Part shown: positions 57,872-64,000 of the stretch, piece after piece | How the letters are laid out: the number at the start of each line of letters is the position of its first letter | Numbering within the stretch: the stretch's first letter is position 1 | Source: Desertibacillus haloalkaliphilus | GTDB taxonomy: Bacteria > Bacillota > Bacilli > Bacillales > KJ1-10-99 | DNA length: 64,000 bases | Assembly (NCBI RefSeq): GCF_019039105.1 | Contig: NZ_JAHPIV010000002.1 | Span: 248,001 to 312,000, forward strand | Reading direction: 5' to 3' | Made by a program: the position numbers and the translations under genes | The notes under the pieces: generated by a model | The model's database searches: none | What the model was told of the DNA's origin: nothing | What the model saw: only the letters and a program-made list of their open reading frames with translations

Positions 57872-58021
57872 ATGCGCGTAAATATTACTTTAGCTTGCAC
57901 TGAAACTGGTGATCGTAACTATATCACTACTAAAAATAAACGTACTAACCCAGAGCGTCTTGAGCTAAAAAAATACAGCCCAAGATTAAAAAAATACACG
58001 CTCCATCGTGAAACAAAGTAA
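57872..58021 (+). CDS. rpmG: 50S ribosomal protein L33 (zinc-independent type)
   Basis: 49 residues, nearly identical to B. subtilis L33 type 1 ([20 protein letters not shown]...[10 protein letters not shown]). Only one cysteine (C9) is present; the two CxxC pairs of zinc-binding L33 are missing. GGAGGG precedes ATG 57872. The rpmG-yqgN order matches Bacillus. A terminator follows immediately. Too short for many automatic gene lists. Confidence 0.96.
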   Translation: MRVNITLACTETGDRNYITTKNKRTNPERLELKKYSPRLKKYTLHRETK

Positions 58022-58053
58022 GCAGCGGGATTTTTATCCTCTGCTTTTTTTTT
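58021..58053 (+). terminator. Rho-independent terminator after rpmG
   Basis: AGCAG (58021-58025) and GGA pair with TCC and CTGCT (58041-58045), then T9. Confidence 0.85.
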
Positions 58054-58149
58054 GCCATTTTTTAAGCATAGACCCTATTTAATCACTGTGGTAGATCATG
58101 TATAGTTAATGATAAATAGAGGCATTCATTTTGGTGGAGGGAGCTTATC

Positions 58150-58713
58150 ATGGATAAAAGCACATTAAGATCTGAAATGAAACAGAAACTGAAGCAACTA
58201 CCAAAAGATTCATATGATCGTAACTCGTTACGTATTTGTCAGCGATTGATCGAACAGCCTCAATGGCAAGAAGCAAAAACGATTGGAATGACAATTTCGA
58301 TGACTGAAAAAAGAGAAGTTGATACGACACCAGTGATTGAAAAGGCTTGGCAACAAGGAAAGCAGGTTGTCATTCCCAAAACGTTTCCTTCTAATCATCG
58401 CTTAGAATTTTACAAACTGAGCTCGTTTGATCAATTAGAAGAAACGAATTTTGGCTTGAAAGAACCGAAGACTGAACAGACAGATTTAGTTCAACCGAGA
58501 GCGATAGATTTCTTAATTGTTCCAGGCGTAGTCTTTGACTATGACAAGTATCGCATTGGTTTTGGTGGTGGCTACTATGATCGCTTTTTAACGAGGTATG
58601 ATGGTCCTACTTGTTCGTTGGCGTTTGAGTGCCAGCTTGTCTCGAAAGTTCCGCGTGAACCTTTTGATCTACCAGTGGCTACGATTATTACAAATGAGCG
58701 GGTTTATGAATAA
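58150..58713 (+). CDS. yqgN: 5-formyltetrahydrofolate cyclo-ligase
   Basis: 187 residues, typical length. The conserved FGGGYYDRFL block (about 137-146) binds ATP and folate; the N-terminal LRSEMKQKLKQL helix is also typical. It converts 5-formyl-THF to 5,10-methenyl-THF, returning stored folate to one-carbon metabolism. GGAGGGAG precedes ATG 58150. The stop overlaps the DUF92 gene start (TAATG). Confidence 0.96.
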   Translation: MDKSTLRSEMKQKLKQLPKDSYDRNSLRICQRLIEQPQWQEAKTIGMTISMTEKREVDTTPVIEKAWQQGKQVVIPKTFPSNHRLEFYKLSSFDQLEETNFGLKEPKTEQTDLVQPRAIDFLIVPGVVFDYDKYRIGFGGGYYDRFLTRYDGPTCSLAFECQLVSKVPREPFDLPVATIITNERVYE

Positions 58714-59492
58714 TGGCTTTTTTGATGGTGATGGGTGTTATCATCGCGAGTTACCTTGCTTATAAAAAGGGAGCACTTACTGTCTCTGGTACCATTGGTG
58801 CGATTGTTGTAGGAACAATCATTGCAATAGGTACAGGAATCAAAGGCCTCGCACTATTAGCGACCTTTTTTATCACATCCACATTTTTGAGCTTTTACAA
58901 AAAAGATCGAAAAGCAAACAGTGTGGTTGAAAAAGACGATCAACGTGATGGTATGCAAGTGTTCGCTAATGGAGGACTCGCCGCTTGCGCTTCGCTATTT
59001 TATCTATTAGATCCTTCTTTCGTTTGGATTGGTGCTTTTATCGGTGCGTTTGCTGCGGCAACTTCAGATACCTGGGCATCAGAAGTCGGAAGCTTAAGCC
59101 AGAAACAGCCGATTCATATCGGTAAGTGGCAGGCGGTTCCTCGTGGAACGTCAGGTGCAGTTTCGTCCTTAGGGATGTTCGCAGCTGTTTGTGGGGCTAG
59201 TCTCATTGCTATGGTTGGAATGTTCCTATGGTGGGAAGAGGGATCATGGGGGCTTTGGATGAGCTTGGCAATTGCCGGCTTTTTAGGGAATATCGCAGAT
59301 ACAGTGGTTGGTGCGAGTGCCCAAGTTACTTATTTTTGTAAGCTGTGTCAGAGCGAAACGGAGCAAACGAGTCATTGCGGTTGTAAAACGGTAAAGGTAG
59401 CTGGGGTTTCCTCAGTAAATAATGATACTGTCAATGTCGTGTGTACGTTGTCAGGAGCTATTTTGGGCGGGCTGGCAGTCGTTTTATTTTGA
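58713..59492 (+). CDS. DUF92 family membrane protein
   Basis: 259 residues, six or seven hydrophobic segments. The DUF92 pattern ATSDTWASEVG and PRGTSGAVSSLGM is present, as is a C-terminal Cys/His cluster (FCKLCQ, HCGC) followed by a last membrane segment. Relatives include plant VTE6/VTE5-type phytyl phosphate kinases, but bacterial function is not established. It is translationally coupled to yqgN. Confidence 0.87.
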   Translation: MAFLMVMGVIIASYLAYKKGALTVSGTIGAIVVGTIIAIGTGIKGLALLATFFITSTFLSFYKKDRKANSVVEKDDQRDGMQVFANGGLAACASLFYLLDPSFVWIGAFIGAFAAATSDTWASEVGSLSQKQPIHIGKWQAVPRGTSGAVSSLGMFAAVCGASLIAMVGMFLWWEEGSWGLWMSLAIAGFLGNIADTVVGASAQVTYFCKLCQSETEQTSHCGCKTVKVAGVSSVNNDTVNVVCTLSGAILGGLAVVLF

Positions 59493-59517
59493 GAAAGAAG
59501 TGGAGAGTGAAGGTAGT

Positions 59518-60540
59518 ATGGAAAATAGAAAGTTTGAACGCTATTCAAGACAGATGTTATTTGCCCCGATCGGTTCAGAGGGGCAAAAAAAATTGGCATC
59601 AAAAAAAGTATTGATTGTTGGTATGGGGGCTTTAGGTACAGTATTAGCTAATCATTTCGTTCGTGCTGGTGTAGGGCATGTTCGTTTTGCTGATCGTGAT
59701 TATGTTGAACAGAGTAATTTACAACGACAAATGCTATTTGATGAAAGTGATGTAAGCGAGTCGCTCCCGAAAGCTGTCGCTGCAGAAAATAAATTAAGGA
59801 AAATCAACTCCGATGTGATAGTAGAAGGTGTTGTAACTGATGTGACGACAGCTACCATTGATGAGTTGATGTCAGGGGTTGATCTCGTCGTCGATGGTAC
59901 TGATAACTTTCAAACGCGCTTTTTAATGAATGATGCGTGTTTTAAAGCTGGGATTCCGTTTGTTTATGGTGGTGCTGTTAGTTCACGAGGGATGTCAGGT
60001 ATGTTTATTCCAGGTAAAACGCCGTGCTTGCGTTGTTTTATAAATCATGGGGATACTAGTGGACAAACGTGTGATACGATCGGAGTCATCGCTCCGGTCG
60101 TTGATATTGTCGCTTCGTTTCAAGCGATTGAAGCGCTAAAATATTTAGTTGGCGACCAAAGAGCAGAGAGAAAAAGCTTACTCACGTTTGATGTATGGAA
60201 TTATCATATGTTTGAAATGAAATATAAAAAATCAAAAGAAAGTTGCCCAACGTGTAGTTTAGGAGAATATCCTGCGCTAGAGGAAGATGATTCGGACACG
60301 ATGACTTCATTGTGCGGAAGAGAAACGGTTCAAATACAAATGGGACAACCACTAGAATTGGATGAGTGGGCTGAAAAGTTAAAGGGAGTGGCAACTGTAC
60401 AAAAAACACCATTCTTACTTCGTGCCGAATTACCGGAAGGAGAGCGCCTTGTTTTGTTTCCTGATGGTCGAACCTTAGTACAAGGTACAGAAGATGTAAC
60501 GAGAGCAAAGACATTATATGCTAGGTATATTGGCTTATAG
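59518..60540 (+). CDS. thiF: ThiF/MoeB family adenylyltransferase
   Basis: 340 residues. An E1-like fold with the nucleotide motif GMGALG (35-40), DGTDNFQTR, an active-site cysteine in GQTCDTIGVIAP and a zinc site of two CxxC pairs (CLRC, CPTC). A C-terminal extension of about 85 residues replaces the rhodanese domain of some relatives. It adenylates the C-terminus of a ubiquitin-like sulfur carrier (ThiS or MoaD) for thiamine or molybdopterin synthesis; no carrier gene is nearby, so which one is open. ATG 59518 follows GAAGGTAG. Confidence 0.9.
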   Translation: MENRKFERYSRQMLFAPIGSEGQKKLASKKVLIVGMGALGTVLANHFVRAGVGHVRFADRDYVEQSNLQRQMLFDESDVSESLPKAVAAENKLRKINSDVIVEGVVTDVTTATIDELMSGVDLVVDGTDNFQTRFLMNDACFKAGIPFVYGGAVSSRGMSGMFIPGKTPCLRCFINHGDTSGQTCDTIGVIAPVVDIVASFQAIEALKYLVGDQRAERKSLLTFDVWNYHMFEMKYKKSKESCPTCSLGEYPALEEDDSDTMTSLCGRETVQIQMGQPLELDEWAEKLKGVATVQKTPFLLRAELPEGERLVLFPDGRTLVQGTEDVTRAKTLYARYIGL

Positions 60541-60604
60541 GTTGTAGACCCTATGACTGTGCATGTACGGACAATGAAACGGTCAATGAATGTACGACAG
60601 TTAG

Positions 60605-61576
<972 letters not shown>

Positions 61577-61581
61577 TGAAT

Positions 61582-61625
61582 AAACAAGGTGTCAATGAAT
61601 GATGATTGGTGCCTTGTTTCTTTTT
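61582..61625 (+). terminator. Rho-independent terminator after ldh
   Basis: AAACAAGG (61582-61589) pairs with CCTTGTTT (61612-61619), with inner CAAT/ATTG, then CTTTTT. Confidence 0.88.
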
Positions 61626-61833
61626 GTCGGTAGAGTAGGGTTACTCACGCCATCTAGTATAGTAAATAAAAAAACTCAGATCAATAAGTTATTATTTTTA
61701 AAAAACAAATTGACGTCTACTCATTCCTCCTTTATGATCATAATTAGTAGTTTTTCACTTGAATGCATAAAAGCATAAACGTGTAAAAGGAATGACGAAA
61801 GTTTTTTAAAATAATAGGGTGGAGAGGTTATTG

Positions 61834-63204
61834 ATGGCAAAAACGCCGAGTTTATTTGTTTCGTTTTTTACTTTGGTTGGAATGTTAGCAGTTATTTTTT
61901 ATAGTATTTTTGTGCTTGGAGTTGAACCGCATATCCCGTTAGCGGTTTGTCTAGTTGCTATGGTTGTCATTGGCCTATTGTATGGCTGTAGCTGGGCTAA
62001 GATAGAAGAAGGTTTCATTGATGGGATAAAACTTGGGATTAAACCAATTATTATTTTATGCCTAGTTGGTATGGTTATTGCTGTTTGGATGATGAGTGGT
62101 ACAGTACCGACATTACTAACGATTGGTTTGTCGGTTATTTCACCACAATGGTTCGCGTTAAGTGCGATGTTTATTTGTATCATCGTTTCGAGTTTTTCAG
62201 GTAGTTCTTTCACAACGATCGGTACTGTTGGTGTCGCACTCATCGGAGTAGGAATGGCTTTAGGTGTGCCATTGGGGATAGCAGCAGGTGCGATCATTTG
62301 TGGGGCATGCTTTGGTGATAAGATGTCGCCCTTGTCAGACACGACGAACTTTGCACCTGGGATCTTAAATGTTGAACTGTTTTCTCATATTCGTCATATG
62401 ATGTGGACGACGTTTCCGAGCCTGATTATTACAGCAACAATCTTTTTCTTTATTGGTAAAAATAGTACAGATTCTGTACCGTTAGCAAATATTGATGAGG
62501 CGATTCAAACCTTAGCAGTGAACTTTAATATCAGTTGGTTAACATTGCTTTCGCCATTACTTGTAGTGGTCATGGCTTTCAAACGTTGGCCGGTGATCCC
62601 TGTATTAGTGGTGGGGATTGCTACTGGACTTTTAACAGCACTACTTGTTCAAGGAAATATCACGACGGCTGCCTGGATGGCTGTATTACAGCATGGTTTT
62701 ACCCTTGAGAGCGGAAATGAAATTGTCGATGGCATTGTTAACCGTGGTGGTTTACAGTCGATGATGTGGTCTGTATCTTTAATTATCATTGCACTCGCAT
62801 TTGGTGGGATATTACAATCAATTGGATTACTTCAAGCGTTTATTGATGGATTGACAAGATATTTACATCATCAAGGACATTTAATTGCTTCTACAGCCGG
62901 AGCATCTATTGGAGTAAATGTGCTTACGGGAGAACAATACTTATCGATTTTATTACCCGGGCAAACGTTTAAACCGTTTTATGAGAAAGCAAACTTACAA
63001 TTGAAGAATTTATCACGGACAATTGAGGATGCAGGTACGTTAGTAAACCCCCTTATTCCATGGGGCGTTAGTGGTGCCTTTTTTGCAAGTACCTTAGGTG
63101 TACCTGTAGCTGAATACTTACCATATGCATTCTTTTTACTGCTATCACCAGTGTTTACCGTTTTACTTGGATATCTTAACATTGGCGTAGCTAAAAAAGC
63201 GTAA
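61834..63204 (+). CDS. nhaC: Na+/H+ antiporter NhaC
   Basis: 456 residues, ten to twelve membrane segments. Family blocks: SSFSGSSFTTIGTVGVALIGVG, GACFGDKMSPLSDTTNFAPG and IEDAGTLVNPLIPWGVSG, the latter two containing the conserved charged residues for ion coupling. NhaC expels Na+ in exchange for protons and is important in alkaliphilic bacilli. ATG 61834 was chosen because GGTGGAGAGGTT lies upstream; the frame is open from 61819. Monocistronic or co-transcribed with the small gene downstream. Confidence 0.95.
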   Translation: MAKTPSLFVSFFTLVGMLAVIFYSIFVLGVEPHIPLAVCLVAMVVIGLLYGCSWAKIEEGFIDGIKLGIKPIIILCLVGMVIAVWMMSGTVPTLLTIGLSVISPQWFALSAMFICIIVSSFSGSSFTTIGTVGVALIGVGMALGVPLGIAAGAIICGACFGDKMSPLSDTTNFAPGILNVELFSHIRHMMWTTFPSLIITATIFFFIGKNSTDSVPLANIDEAIQTLAVNFNISWLTLLSPLLVVVMAFKRWPVIPVLVVGIATGLLTALLVQGNITTAAWMAVLQHGFTLESGNEIVDGIVNRGGLQSMMWSVSLIIIALAFGGILQSIGLLQAFIDGLTRYLHHQGHLIASTAGASIGVNVLTGEQYLSILLPGQTFKPFYEKANLQLKNLSRTIEDAGTLVNPLIPWGVSGAFFASTLGVPVAEYLPYAFFLLLSPVFTVLLGYLNIGVAKKA

Positions 63205-63272
63205 AGGTGCTCGTGAAAACTTGGATAAAACCACTTGTTTTATGGCAAAGTAAGACGGAGGAGGTAGTCATT

Positions 63273-63458
63273 ATGATGAATCGTGTGATTTCTTTTTTAT
63301 CACTATTTGCTTCGATTTATGTGCTCTACCGTTATCGCTATCGATTAATAAATATGGTTTTAGGACAACGTTTCTTACGAAGGGCACTAGTAGCACTAAC
63401 GTTGCAAATACCATATGTCCGAAATCGTTTAATGAATCGGATGGTTTCTTTGCCTTGA
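63273..63458 (+). CDS. Small basic membrane protein, 61 residues
   Basis: One N-terminal hydrophobic segment (about 5-20, ISFLSLFASIYVLY) is followed by an arginine-rich amphipathic tail (YRYRYRL, QRFLRRAL, VRNRLMNRM). GGAGGAGGT lies directly before ATG 63273 (ATG 63276 also possible). No family recognised. It follows nhaC by 68 bases and is closed by the terminator at 63469. Confidence 0.7.
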   Translation: MMNRVISFLSLFASIYVLYRYRYRLINMVLGQRFLRRALVALTLQIPYVRNRLMNRMVSLP

Positions 63459-63468
63459 GATCCGTATG

Positions 63469-63506
63469 ATAAAAGCACTGTCTGACTAATAGGCAGTGCT
63501 TTTATT
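63469..63506 (+). terminator. Rho-independent terminator before the HAD gene
   Basis: ATAAAAGCACTG (63469-63480) pairs with CAGTGCTTTTAT (63494-63505); 13-nt loop. Confidence 0.88.
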
Positions 63507-63639
63507 GTGTAAATGACTTGAGTGATGATACATCTATGACCGTTCACCGAACATTCATTAGTCTTTTGTTTACAATGTTATCGTATCATTCGAAAACCGT
63601 CTGATACATTGGTATACTTAACATAATTGGAGGAGTATG

Positions 63640-64000
63640 ATGCGCTGGAATACGATTTGTTTTGATTTAGATAATACACTATTTAGTCATGAACATGCGT
63701 TTGAACAGGCGATCACTCACTGTTATTATCAGTTTGTTCAACAATGGCTAGATGAAGGCCGATGCCGTTTACAGCCAGATGCAGCTGACTGGTTTAGGAT
63801 ATTTAAAAGGAATAGTGATTTGTATTGGTCCTCTTATGAGGATGGTCAAATTGGGGAAAAAACGTATCGCCGATTGCGGTATCATGATACAGTTAGGGCG
63901 CTTAACCTCCCATACACTGATCGGGAGGCTGACCGTTTTCACCAATATTATGATGCGGTGGTTGCTGATTTTTCTGAACCTTTTCCTGGTCTTCAAAGGT
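63640..64000 (+). CDS. HAD-superfamily hydrolase, 3' truncated by window edge
   Basis: 120 residues are visible before the window ends. HAD motif I is FDLDNTL at residues 8-14, followed by a helical cap region (about 18-115) as in YjjG/haloacid dehalogenase-like phosphatases. It probably dephosphorylates a small metabolite; the substrate cannot be told. GGAGG at 63629-63633 lies six bases before ATG 63640; ATG 63637 is too close to it. Confidence 0.85.
   Translation, partial: MRWNTICFDLDNTLFSHEHAFEQAITHCYYQFVQQWLDEGRCRLQPDAADWFRIFKRNSDLYWSSYEDGQIGEKTYRRLRYHDTVRALNLPYTDREADRFHQYYDAVVADFSEPFPGLQR

Overview
The window is a chromosomal segment of a low-GC Gram-positive bacterium of the family Bacillaceae. 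The evidence is the near-complete preservation of a Bacillus subtilis-type gene order (pgpH-ybeY-dgkA-cdd-era-yqzL-recO-glyQS-ccpN-yqfL, then dnaG-sigA-cccA-trmK-yqfO-ispH, then cshB-nfo-yqfT, zur, ispG, sodA-yqgE-pbpA, rpmG-yqgN), strong AAGGAGG-type ribosome binding sites, a glycyl T-box leader and sporulation-type signalling genes. An NhaC-type antiporter fits a salt- or alkali-tolerant lifestyle, but no species can be named from the sequence alone.

Layout. 1-9100: c-di-AMP hydrolysis (pgpH, cut at the 5' edge), rRNA maturation (ybeY), undecaprenol/diacylglycerol kinase, a DUF502 membrane protein, cdd, era, recO and the T-box-controlled glyQS. 9200-18800: the gluconeogenic regulators CcpN and YqfL, then the macromolecular synthesis genes dnaG and sigA, cytochrome c550, TrmK, YqfO and IspH. 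18900-24750: a CarD-like regulator, a YqfQ/VrrA-type low-complexity protein, helicase CshB, endonuclease IV, YqfT and an orphan PAS histidine kinase. 24900-33850: a metal and polyphosphate block. A manganese-type ABC transporter with a candidate MntR operator and a zinc-type ABC transporter with zur and a candidate Zur operator flank a ppx-ppk operon. 33900-41600: small proteins, IspG, a LysM protein, an MFS exporter, DUF1002, NfeD and DUF1189 proteins. 41800-44100: a Na+/phosphate cotransporter behind a four-repeat candidate PhoP box, and a DUF456 protein.

44160-44960 holds a five-gene tRNA operon (Asn, Met, His, Ile2, Ser) with its own promoter and terminator, followed by a 138-nt nested inverted-repeat element of unknown nature. 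44961-51500: uppP, sodA, yqgE, a promoter-driven structured RNA that looks like 6S RNA, pbpA and two membrane-anchored proteins. 51880-57720: an unusual alpha-glucan-type operon encoding a DUF4912 protein, a fused GH57 branching enzyme-GT4 glycosyltransferase, and a sugar nucleotidyltransferase carrying a degenerate phosphohexomutase domain. 57800-64000: rpmG, yqgN, DUF92, ThiF/MoeB, L-lactate dehydrogenase, NhaC, a small membrane protein and a HAD hydrolase cut at the right edge.

The least ordinary parts are the glucan operon with its leader peptides, ccpN (no canonical start codon before its DNA-binding domain), the two structured intergenic elements at 44733-44870 and 48149-48352, and three metal or phosphate operators placed consistently with their neighbouring genes. 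No CRISPR array, prophage or intact insertion sequence was seen.
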